A DNA stretch of 64,000 nt, taken from positions 1,015,219,441-1,015,283,440 of the forward strand of contig OX336389.2 in assembly GCA_946902985.2 (NCBI GenBank). Reading direction: 5' to 3'. The stretch comes from Meconema thalassinum. Lineage: Eukaryota > Arthropoda > Insecta > Orthoptera > Tettigoniidae. Under the pieces are notes generated by a model that ran no database searches, was not told the DNA's origin, and was given only the letters and a program-made list of their open reading frames with translations. Made by a program: the position numbers and the translations under genes. This document shows positions 53,295-63,143 of the stretch, in pieces (positions within the stretch are counted from its first letter, which is position 1; every line of letters begins with the position of its first letter).

Positions 53295-54475
53295 AATAAA
53301 CACTACTGTAGACCAAATTATTATGTGCACTCGAGCTTGTTTGTGAAGTAACCAATAGACCTACATAAAATCCAATAACATCATTTTCGTCGTTCTATTT
53401 TACGTTAGGTCATGTAGGTTTGGAATTTTTAATATATATTTTAATATTTTTTATCGCAGTTGGAACACTAAAAGTGCACGTTTTTTAAGAGTGTTTCAAC
53501 CATGCGTCACATTTACGAATTATTATCTCAAAAACCCGTCATCAGATCGAATCCAAATGTTAACACAATATACATTGGAATGTTGTATAACTGGTTTATT
53601 AATTTCAAAATTGTGTGTGTCCAAGAAACAAAGTTGTTATCATTTTTGTAAGGTAACTTTTTCTCGGCTCGGGGTGGTTGGAAAATGTAGTTCTTGGTTG
53701 CATTGTAATCCTTATACATCGAAACGTTATGCTGTATGACTGTGAAATACGTAAATTAATTCACTTATTTTATATCGTTTTGTATTTCTACAGGGAAGTA
53801 ACACATGTTTCACCAACTAGCCGCTCTGGGAACAGCTGTACAGCGTTGCCGAAATGGTGCCCACATGCATCATGGCGTGTCTCGCTCGGAAGTGATGGGT
53901 TCCATCTCAGCAACGCTGTACAGCTTTTGCCGGAGCGGCTAGCTGGAGAACCATGTGTTATTTCCTCGTACAAATACAAACCGATATAAAATAAGTGAAT
54001 TAATTTACGTATTTCACAGTCATACCCATAACTTTTTGATGTATAATGATTACAACGCAACCAAGAACTACATTTACCAACCACCCTGAGCCGAGAAAAA
54101 GTTACCTTACAAAAATGATAAAAACTTTGTTTCTTGGACACACAAAATTGTGAAATTAATAAACCAGTTATACAACATTCCAATGTATATTGTGTTAAAA
54201 TTTGGATTCGATCTGATGACGGAATTTTGAGATAATAATTCTTAAATGTGACGCATAGTTGAAACATGCTTAAAAACGGGCACTTTTTGTGTTCCAACTG
54301 CGATAACAAATATTAAAATATAAATTTAAAAATCCAAACCTACATGAACTAACGTAAAATAGAACGACGAAAATGTTGATGGTATTGGATTTTATGTAGG
54401 TCTATTGGTTACTTAACAAACAACCTTCAAACTTGAGTACACATAATACTTTGGTCGACAGTAACTTAAATATTA
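53295..54475. mobile_element. 1.2-kb near-palindrome (foldback element)
   Basis: The left arm (about 53295-53849) is the inverse of the right arm (about 53910-54475) with scattered mismatches and small indels. A loop of about 60 bp lies at 53850-53909. Matching landmarks: GGTGGTTGGAAAATGTAGTT at 53677 against its inverse near 54070, and CTGTACAGCGTTGC at 53836 against GCAACGCTGTACAG at 53910. Opposite-strand ORFs here (53491-53739, 53788-54309) are the same sequence read from both arms and are not genes. No target duplication was resolved. Confidence 0.85.
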
Positions 54476-55676
54476 ACAACTGTTATTATGTCACTAGTCT
54501 ATAAAATTATCCTGTTTATTATAAAATTAAAATAATGTAAAAAACTTTTTAACCAGTTGTGTCCATTGAACCTGCTTTGGCTCATGTTTGTTATATTCTG
54601 TGCCATGTGGGTACCTCTTTCGTGTTGCATTAAAACTGTCAAAATTTACAATTTGTCCTATTTATGTTGATTACGATGGAAACTATTTGATTGTATTTAG
54701 AATTAGTTTCCTTCCTTGGTGAAGCTAGGTGCCTTAGTTGAATTGCAGCTTTATTGTTGAACTCATCTAAAAGTGAAAAATCTAAGGCTTGTATTATAAA
54801 AATGATCCGAAACCCATTTGAATGTACGCCAATATCTAATATAGTGCAGTAAATCCTCTTACTTTAGTTCTAGTTTGATCAACGATGTACTCCTAATTTG
54901 ATGTATCGCCATTTGAGCAGCATGCATTTCTAAGAAAAACACAAAAATCTATTAATGATATGATTATTAATCGTCCTACACTTGTTATCGCATTGTCTTA
55001 TTTCGTCTTTCGCTTACCTGTGAGATGATTATGTTGCAAGCGTGTATGAACACACTGCAGCCTTGAGCTGCACTGCCTGCGTGTTGGGAGGGAGTATGCT
55101 ATACGGACTGAGCGGCGGGGAGGCCAAGGGGATGGGGTAGCGGTAGTGTGGACTGGTGACCCCAAACCCACCGGTAGTCACGAGGAAAATATGTTAGTTT
55201 TAGTGCCCTAGTACAGAACTTCTATAACAAAACCTGATTCATAATATAGTATTTATTAAACTATGGAAATTTACCTGTTACCTTTACTTAATTTTGCCTT
55301 CAATTATATCGATTAAGGAATCAAACAGAATGTTTGTCTCAAAATTAATTTCATTGAGATTGTGAGCCGGATTGAATCTTTGAGCCGTGTTTATTTCCAA
55401 TTGTTTCAGAATAATCATAATAGATCCTTTCTTCACATAATGTAATATTTTCAAATCATTTTCAATATTAGTGAATACGGGGTCATAGAAAAATAATGCC
55501 AACATTAAAAAAAATGATAGCACAGAAACCTTTTATGTTAAACGTGTAATTCTTTCACTGAACGCCAGCTGGTTAAAGTAAGTTTTGTTTCGGAGGGCAC
55601 GTGACCTTGCTATGCGCACACTAGATGCGCAGTAGCCAAGGTCGGCCGGGGGCGCACGCCAATGACTGCACCGCCG
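54476..55676. other. No gene seen
   Basis: AT-rich, with a GC-richer stretch at 55060-55180. Nothing recognised. Confidence 0.5.
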
Positions 55677-55835
55677 ACAAACTGCACCTGATTACAAAGC
55701 TGTCATTCGATGGTTTAATCAGTTTAAGGAAACAGGGACAGTAGAGAAAAAATCCAGGCCAGGCCGACCACCAACATCCGCATTGAATACACGCTTTCCC
55801 CATGGCTGGATTGGCACTGTCCTCTTGTAGAAGCG
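55677..55835 (+). pseudogene. Tc1/mariner-superfamily scrap, internally deleted
   Basis: Plus strand reads DYKAVIRWFNQFKETGTVEK, KSRPGRPPTSALNTRFPHGWIG. The first part matches the N-terminal helix-turn-helix region and GRP motif of a mariner-like transposase. The second (LNTRFPHGWIG) matches sequence that normally lies far downstream near the third catalytic Asp, so the middle is deleted. Confidence 0.6.
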
Positions 55836-55984
55836 TACACGAGACTAATATTCGGGGGTGTTCAGTCCATGTCGCAAGGTTGGATAATTTTGTACTTTTG
55901 CTTCCATAATCACAAGGTAACATAGGGAGAATATAACTACGAAGAAAAGATGACCCAAAATTTAACAGATAAACAACTTTAATA

Positions 55985-58900
55985 CACCAATAAATCATCA
56001 TCGGCTTTAACTCAAATCCGAGTATAAATCTTCTTCCTTCAGTCCAGTTTGTGGATGTGTTTACGGTGACTAAAGAGTCCAATCCTGGCATGGAACAAGC
56101 GACCACACAAGTCACATAGTATTGCTGGAGGAGGACGTGGTTGGGCTGCTCGAAGTTTCCTAGCTTGACGCTTGGCCTCTTCATGTATGCGTCGATCCCT
56201 TTCAAACGTCTTTACAGTATCCGAGATGGTGCGGCGCCAAGTTGAGCGGTCTTCAGCCAGCATGTCCCTGGTTTGTGAATCAAGACCTGTCAATTTCAGG
56301 GTCTGCTTAAATTGGTCCTTGTAGCGCCTCTTAGGACCACCATGAGGTCTAGTGCCATAGCATAACTCACCATATAGCATTTGACGAGGTAATCTCACAT
56401 CATCCATCCGATGGACATGACCAATCCATCTAAATTGGTGACCTATTATGGATGATTCTATGGTGTTGATTTGAGCCTTTTCCAGAACAGCAATATTGGT
56501 AATGCGGTCTTCCCATTTAATCCTCAGGATTGATCGAAGTTTTTGTAGGTGGAAACGCTCAAGCTTCCTAAGATCACGTCGGTAAAGGGTCCACGTTTCA
56601 CAGCCATACAGCAATGTAGAAATGACTACTGCTTTGTACACCATAAGCTTTGTACTCATGGACAGATCTTTATTCATGAAGACCCGGTGCGCTAATCGTC
56701 CATATGCTGCATGGGCTGCGCCAATTCTCTTATCCACATCCTGCTCACAGGTACAGCTCACAGAAATGGTACTGCCCAGGTACGAGAAGTGGTCAACCTG
56801 TTCTAATGGCAAATTTGAGATGGAGATATTGGACTGAGGAAGAGGTGTGCCTGGTGAAGGTTGTGCCAAGACTTTAGTCTTATTGACATTTATGGTAAGA
56901 CCAAAGCGATCACATGCACTTTTGTAACAGTTAACTGACTCTTGCAGCTCTTCTGGTGTGAGAGTTGGTGACGCAGCATCATCTGCATACAACATGTTAG
57001 TAACCTTAGTAACCTGAGTTTTTCTCAAGGAGCGGAGACGAGTTAGGTTGAAAAGCCCTCCATCAAAACGATACTTGACCTCCACACCTGGGATGTTTGT
57101 GGGTGAATCATAAAGCATTGCAGCCAAGTACAGCGCAAAAAGCGTTGGAGCCAGTACACATCCTTGTTTCCGTCCATGGGTAATGGGAAATTCATCGGAC
57201 ATCTTATTCTGATGGCAAACCTGACCTGTCATGCCATCATGGAGAGCCTTGATTAGATCTACAAAACGCTGAGGGCAACCAAACCGCTTCAGCACTGCCC
57301 ACATGGCTGGTCTTGGAACCGAATCAAATGCCTTTTTCAAGTCATAAAAGACTAAGAAGAGTGGATTCTGTTGTTCTCTAAATTTTTCTTGTAGCTGTCT
57401 CACACAGAATATCAAGTCAATTGTGCTTCTGGAAGTTCTAAATCCGCATTGTGACTGGGAGGATCCTCTCAGAGATAACCTTGAGGCGGTTAAGTAGAAT
57501 TCTTGCAAGAATCTTCCCCACAATTGATAGCAGTGATATACCACGGTAGTTGCCACAAACACTGCGATCACCCTTTTTAAAGATAGTGACGATAGTGGCA
57601 TTCTTTAGGTCTCCAGGTACCTTTCTTGATTCCCATATTCTGAGGATAAGGATGAAAATTCTTGTTATGAGGGAATGACCTCCGGCTTGAATTAGTTCCA
57701 GAGGGATGTTATCTGGGCCAGGTGCTTTTCTGGGTTTCAATTGGGTGAGAGCTGCACTGAATTCATGATAAGTAGGAGGTACTGCCAACCACAGTTGTTC
57801 AGGTTGTTGCGGCACATCACAGAGGAAGTCTTCAGCAGCTTCTGATGGACGATTTAGGAAATTGGAGAAGTGTTCCTTCCAGCGTTCCAAGATTTCTTGA
57901 CTATCAGTAAAGGTAGTAGAATTATCAGCGCTTTTCAGTGTACCTGATGATGAGCGAGATGGTCCACATATTTCCTCGAGTACGGCAAAGAAGTTCCTCA
58001 AGTCTCGAGCATCTGATAGTCTCTGCAGTTCCTGAGCCTTCTGTTGCCACCAAGTATTTTTAATCTGCCTTATCTGCGTCTGGCATTTACCCTTGAGTTC
58101 CAGTAGTTTATCTCTCTTTGTGTTGGAAGTTGGATCTTGAAGATGGGCAAGATAGGCATTCCTTTTGGCATTGATGAGAGACAGAATTTCCTCATTGTTG
58201 TCATCAAACCAGCCTTGTCTTTTCCGCACTATAAAACCAATGGTTTCCTCAGCTGACTCTGTGATAATCTTCTGTAATGTGGCCCATTCTTGCTGAATAT
58301 CATTTGTTACTGGGTTTTCTGATAACTGGGTGACGATCCTGTTTCCAAAATGTTGGTACATGGATTCATCCTGAAGTTTGGATGTATTGAACTTCTTTCT
58401 TGGCAAATTTTTGATGTTTCTAGGTGGTTTAGGTCTGATGGATATCCTGAGCTTACATATAAGAAGTTTATGATCTGTCCAACAATCGTCTATATTCCTT
58501 GCTGTTCTGGTAATAAGAGTGTCCTTAACACATTGCCGGGTAATGATATAATCAAGAATGTGCCAGTGTTTGGAACGAGGATGCATCCACGTGGTTTTGA
58601 AGCGGTCAGGTAGCCGGAACTGCGTGTTGGTAATGAAAAGTTCGTGTTCTGCACAAAGACCAAGAAGCAACAGTCCATTGGGATTACATTTTCCAAGTCC
58701 CTGTTTGCCCATCACATTATTCCATAGCCTGTGATCTTTCCCAACTCTGGCATTGAAGTCACCGAGGAGCAAGAGTTTATCTGCAGATGGTACCTTGGAG
58801 ATGATTTCACTTAGCTGATTATAGAACTGAGCCTTTAACTTCATCATCAGAATCTAAGGTAGGAGCATAGGCAGAGATGAGTGTCATAAAGGAACCTCCT

Positions 58901-59410
58901 GAGAGTGGTATGCGGAGAGTCATGAGCCTTTCGCTGATTGCAATGGGCGTAAGTTGGTGATAATTTACCAGTTTGGTCTTCACAGCGAAGCCCACACCAT
59001 GAATACGACATTCACCCTCCTCCTTTCCTTTCCAGAAGATGGTATATCCTGTTCCAGATTCAGTAGATAGCCTAGTTTCACTGAGAGCAGCAATGTCAAC
59101 GTTGAGTCTTGATAACTCCTGGGTTACGAGAGCTGACCTTCTTTCAGGTCTAATGTTATTGTCCAAATCAAACAAGGTTCTGATGTTCCATGATCCAATA
59201 ATCAATTTGTGATTCTTTACTGTTTTTGAGTTTCGACCGCATGAGGGGTGACCTGCTGAGTGCGGTTGCCCAGCCGGACCAAGATAGTGACTTCCGATGT
59301 TTAGCCCTACACTGTATAACACTACACTATGTGCTATTGCACCACACTGTGTCACTCCACTAGTAGTAATACCAACACCATAACAACCAAATAACCAAAA
59401 TGACACCCTT
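55985..59410 (-). mobile_element. LINE-E copy 2, near full-length
   Basis: Same family as 34517-36786 but with the endonuclease and some 5' sequence. The 3' end on the minus strand is TTTGAGTTAAAGCCGATGAT followed by a short (GAT) tail. Two or more frameshifts interrupt the coding region. Confidence 0.85.
56039..59406 (-). pseudogene. LINE-E endonuclease + RT + C2H2 finger, two frameshifts
   Basis: Frame 1 (59406-58819): endonuclease start LIIGSWNIRTLFDLDNN, DIAALSETRLSTESGTGY, HGVGFAVKTKL, SAYAPTLDSDDEVK. After a shift near 58830, frame 2 (58847-57438) gives LLLLGDFNARVGKDHRLW and NIDDCWTDHKLLICKLRI, completing the endonuclease, then ATIVTIFKKGDRSVCGNYRG. After a second shift near 57440, frame 3 (57601-56039) gives QCGFRTSRSTIDLIFCVRQL, HGRKQGCVLAPTLFALYL, MLYADDAASPTLTPEEL and the C-terminal finger CDLCGRLFHARIGLFSHRKH. 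The frameshifts inactivate it. It defines the family architecture: endonuclease, RT, terminal zinc finger. Confidence 0.88.
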
Positions 59411-59621
59411 ATTTGAACACCAAAAAATCAATCAAACAAACAGTTATATTGAATAAAATTACAGCTTCAAATGCTGTCCAAAAAAATGAAATACATGGAC
59501 CAAGACCTTACTTATCTCATTCTTGTGTCTTTGCGTGCGACGTTTTATGATAAAGCTTAGCCTAGGATGAGTACGCTGGTCATGCGATATGCCTCCATAG
59601 AACGAAGTCGCAGGTTGCATA
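59411..59621. other. Spacer between LINE-E and LINE-D
   Basis: May include the LINE-E 5' UTR; its 5' limit cannot be fixed here. Confidence 0.4.
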
Positions 59622-61110
59622 TCATCATCATCTTGTACAGTTTCCAGCCCCAGGCTGGGTCTGTTTGGAACATAAGCCTCGCCACATAGTCCTTTCTTCC
59701 CACCACCTCTCCGCTGTCACTCTGGTCCAGTCCTCGCCTCTCTTCTTGACACATTCCTCTACTCCTTTCAGCCATCTATCTCTTGGTCTTCCCCTTGGTC
59801 GTTTCTTCTGCATCTGCATCTCATGTATCCTCTTGGGAATCTTCTTCTCATCCATTCTCTTCAAGTGTCCATACCACCTCAGTCTTGATGTCTCAATCCT
59901 ACCTTGCAAGGGCTCCTCTTTCACCATTTCTCTGACCTTTTCATTCCTCAACCTGTCTCTTCTTGTTACTCCGATCCTACTTCGCAGGAACTTCATTTCA
60001 CCTGCCTGAATTCTGCTTATGTCTCTTTTCTTCATTGTCCACGTTTCTGAAGCATAGGTCAGTATCGGGATATAGTAGCTTCTGTATAACACTTCCTTGC
60101 TTTTTTGTGGGACATCTTTATTCCACACTAAGCTCCTAATGCTTCTCAGAAATGCTTCTGCCTGTCTGCCACGTTCCGTAATCTCTTTGTCATTTCTCCC
60201 ATTTTCCTCCACTATACTTCCCAAGTACTTGAGACTTTCCACCTTCTTCAGCTGTCCACCTCCAAGTGTTTTCCCACTCATTGGTCTGTCCTTTTTCCTG
60301 GTCGTTAACAGGATCTCACATTTACTGATGTTGAACTTCCATCCGTACTCTCCCACTGTTTCTTCCCAAGCCTTCAGTTGCTCCTGAATTTCCTCCTCCT
60401 TGTTTCCCCAGACCATGAGATCATCTGCAAACACCATTGCTTTCAACTTAACTTCTCCTATCTTTCCTGCTATCCGTGTCATTACCTCGTCCATAACCAC
60501 AATAAAGAGAAGGGGTGACAGCGCACTACCCTGTTTCAGGCCACTCATTTGTCTGAACCAGTCTGTTCTTTCCCCTCCAACTTTCACACAACTCACACTT
60601 CCACAATACATCTCCTTCACTCTGCCTACAGTCTCTTTTTCCACTCTCATGTTTTCCATTGCTTTCCAAACCTTCTCCCTACACACACTATCATAGGCCT
60701 TTTCGATGTCCAGGAAGGCCATCAACAGATCCTCTCCAAATTCGTAGTGGTGTTCCTGGAGCTGTCTCACTGAAAATATGAGATCCACTGTTGCTCTCCC
60801 AGGTCTGAATCCATACTGCTCCTCTCTCAATTTTCTCTCCACTTTGGCTCGTATTCTACTTTCTAATATCTTTTCATATACCTTGGCACAGTGAGGTATG
60901 AGTGTGACTCCCCCGTAATTTCTGCACTCCTTTCTGCTTCCTTTCTTAAATATTGGGACAGTTAATCCTTTCTTCCAATCTTCTGGGGTCTTTCTCCTTC
61001 CATATCACCCTCATCACACGGTACAGCCACTGTTTCCCAACCTCCCCTGCTGCCTTCACCATTTCAACACTCACTTCATCCACACCCGATGACCCTGTAT
61101 TTATGGCCTG
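59622..61110 (-). mobile_element. LINE-D copy, 5'-truncated into a Penelope fragment
   Basis: The 3' end on the minus strand reads CAGACCCAGCCTGGGGCTGG ... TACAAGATGATGATG, with a (GAT)n tail at 59624-59633. The 5' end lies near 61110, where Penelope-type coding sequence begins. Almost the same sequence recurs at 62061-63143. Confidence 0.82.
59628..61100 (-). pseudogene. LINE-D reverse transcriptase, C-terminal two thirds
   Basis: A long uninterrupted stretch (about 400 codons below 60842): REEQYGFRPGRATVDLIFSV, LLMAFLDIEKAYDSV, MSGLKQGSALSPLLFIVVMD, MVFADDLMVWGNKEEE (catalytic FADD), ESLKYLGSIVEENGRND, YIPILTYASETWTMKKRD, TSRLRWYGHLKRMDEKKIPK, ending SKQTQPGAGNCTR. Upstream (60842-61100) similarity continues with a frameshift (SSGVDEVSVEMVKAAGEVG). 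No endonuclease is present because of 5' truncation. Family placement beyond non-LTR RT is uncertain. Opposite-strand ORFs at 59665-60773 are shadows. Confidence 0.82.
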
Positions 61111-61475
61111 TCTCCTCCATATGTGCTCCCATGTTCGAAACTATCCTATTTTTAATTGCATTTAAATGTTTTGTGTAACGAATGTTGAAATTATGGCCTG
61201 TTGGACCGGTGTAATCGGCTTCGCAATCACTAAATTCCATTCTATATATGCCTGATCTACTATGTTTATTCGACTGATGTGTTTGGAATTGAAATTTTTT
61301 TGCGATTACTGTTATCAGTTTTATGCGCGATCATGTTGCATTTCTTCAATGAACTAGTTATATTATATGTTAACCTGTTGGTGTGGATGAAAACAGAATG
61401 AACATCTTTCTTTTTATTCTCGCATGATAAATTGGACTTGGGTATGTTGTTAATTTTATCAATAACTAGCAGTAG
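61110..61475 (-). pseudogene. Penelope-like element fragment, GIY-YIG domain
   Basis: The minus strand reads KHSRSGIYRMEFSDCEADYT then GPTGHNFNIRYTKHLNAIKN and SNMGAHMEETGHK. GIYRMEF...DYTGPTG...F.IRY.KH is the GIY-YIG endonuclease signature of Penelope-like retroelements (compare GIY...YVGQTGR...R..EH). Linker sequence lies upstream (61300-61460) with a frame change. The RT domain is absent. Replacement of YVG by YTG and the frameshift argue against function. Confidence 0.75.
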
Positions 61476-61550
61476 TGCCGGGCTTCGCCCGGTGGATTTA
61501 TTTGTTTTATGGATGATAATGAATACTACTACAGAACTGGCCCATGATAC
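61467..61550 (+). repeat. Dispersed repeat head, MITE-free copy
   Basis: Near-identical to 3343-3400 plus 3763-3790, without the 365-bp MITE found there. Confidence 0.75.
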
Positions 61551-62060
61551 TTAAACAGAAATGATGATTATGATAATTGTTGTTTTAAGCGGCCTAACAT
61601 TCAGGTTATCGGCCCCTAATGGTGTGTGTGAAAGCGAAAATGTCAATGAAGTGGAAACCAGAAGGAAAATTAAGTGAGCAGGAAAATACTTACAAAAAGG
61701 AACTTAGATTGAAATTGCTCACAAAATGGAGAGCGGTAACACTTACAAAAGGGAATTTCAAATACTCACAAAAGGAATAGAGTGAAAAATACGCACAAAA
61801 TGTAGCTAAAGTTTAAAATACGTACAAAATGCAACGTACAGTCGAAATACTCACAAAATGTAAGTGAAATCAAAATACTTACAAAATGCAAATGAGATTG
61901 AAAATACATACAAAAATGTAATTTAGATTCAAAATACCCACAAAATGCAATTGAGAATTAACTACTTGCAAAAAGCGGATTAGGTTGAAAATACAAAATG
62001 CAATTGAAATTGCTTACAAAATGTATGGTAGATTCAAACCGCTCATTTGGATGGACAATA

Positions 62061-63143
62061 CTTCATCATCATCATCTTGTACAGTTTCCAGCCCCAGGCT
62101 GGGTCTGTTTGGAACATAAGCCTCGCCACTTAGTTCTTTCTTCCCACCACCTCTCCGCTGTCACTCTGGTCCAGTCCTCGCCTCTCTTCTTGACACATTC
62201 CTCCACTCCTTTCAGCCATCTATCTCTTGGTCTTCCCCTTGGTCGTTTCTTCTGCATCTGCATCTCATGTATCCTCTTGGGAATCCTCTTCTCATCCATT
62301 CTCTTCAAGTGTCCATACCACCTCAGTCTTGATGTCTCAATCCTACCTTGCAAGGGCTCCTCTTTCACCATTTCTCTGACCTTTTCATTCCTCAACCTGT
62401 CTCTTCTTGTTACTCCGATCCTACTTCGCAGGAACTTCATTTCACCTGCCTGAATTCTGCTTATGTCTCTTTTCTTCATTGTCCACGTTTCTGAAGTATA
62501 GGTCAGTATCGGGATATAGTAGCTTCTGTATAACACTTCCTTGCTTTTTTGTGGGACATCTTTATTCCACACTAAGCTCCTAATGCTTCTCAGAAATGCT
62601 TCTGCCGGTCTGCCACGTTCCGTAATCTCTTTGTCATTTCTCCCAATTTCCTCCACTATACTTCCCAAGTACTTGAGACTTTCCACCTTCTTCAGCTGTC
62701 CACCTCCAAGTGTTATCCCACTCATTGGTCTGTCCTTTTTCCTGGTCGTTAACAGGATCTCACATTTACTGATGTTGAACTTCCATCCGTACTCTCCCAC
62801 TGTTTCTTCCCAAGCCTTCAGTTGCTCCTGAATTTCCTCCTCCTTGTTTCCCCAGACCATGAGATCATCTGCAAACACCATTGCTTTCATCTTATCTTCT
62901 ATCTTTCCTGCTATCCGTGTCATTACCTCGTCCATAACCACAATAAAGAGAAGGGGTGACAGCGCACTACCCTGTTTCAGGCCACTCATTTGTCTGAACC
63001 AGTCTGTTCTTTCCCCTCCAACTTTCACACAACTCACACTTCCACAATACATCTCCTTCACTCTGCCTACAGTCCCTTTTTCCACTCCCATGTTTTCCAT
63101 TGCTTTCCAAACCTTCTCCCTACACACACTATCATAGGCCTTA
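62061..63143 (-). mobile_element. LINE-D insertion in element M copy 2
   Basis: 5'-truncated LINE-D with a (GAT)n tail at 62061-62075, inserted in a 29-bp unit at ACAATACTT|ACAAAATG. The uninterrupted equivalent is seen in copy 1 at 25386-25400. Nearly identical to 59628-60700. Confidence 0.88.
62072..63127 (-). pseudogene. LINE-D reverse transcriptase, truncated second copy
   Basis: 351 uninterrupted codons, starting inside the RT domain (CREKVWKAMENMGVEKGT) and ending SKQTQPGAGNCTR. Differs from the 59.6-kb copy by only about ten residues (e.g. GEVKLK/EDKMK, ENGRND/EIGRND). Keeps FADDLMVWGNKEEE and the C-terminal LRWYGHLKRMDEKRIPKR. Lacks the N-terminal RT blocks and endonuclease, so it is a dead-on-arrival insertion. 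Confidence 0.85.

Noticed and set aside
53491..54309. ORFs on both strands with the same peptide
   Set aside because: Both are the two arms of one palindrome, not two related genes.
53295..54475. Palindrome as a sequencing foldback artefact
   Set aside because: The arms differ by many substitutions and small indels, which a read-through artefact would not produce; still worth confirming with long reads.
59665..60773. Plus-strand ORFs of 70-114 codons (repeated at 61998-63137)
   Set aside because: They lie exactly opposite the LINE-D reverse transcriptase frame and are copied with it; the minus strand carries all recognisable motifs.
60900..61270. A Penelope-LINE fusion protein
   Set aside because: Reading direction agrees, but frames shift at the join and the LINE-D similarity starts abruptly, fitting insertion and truncation better than fusion.
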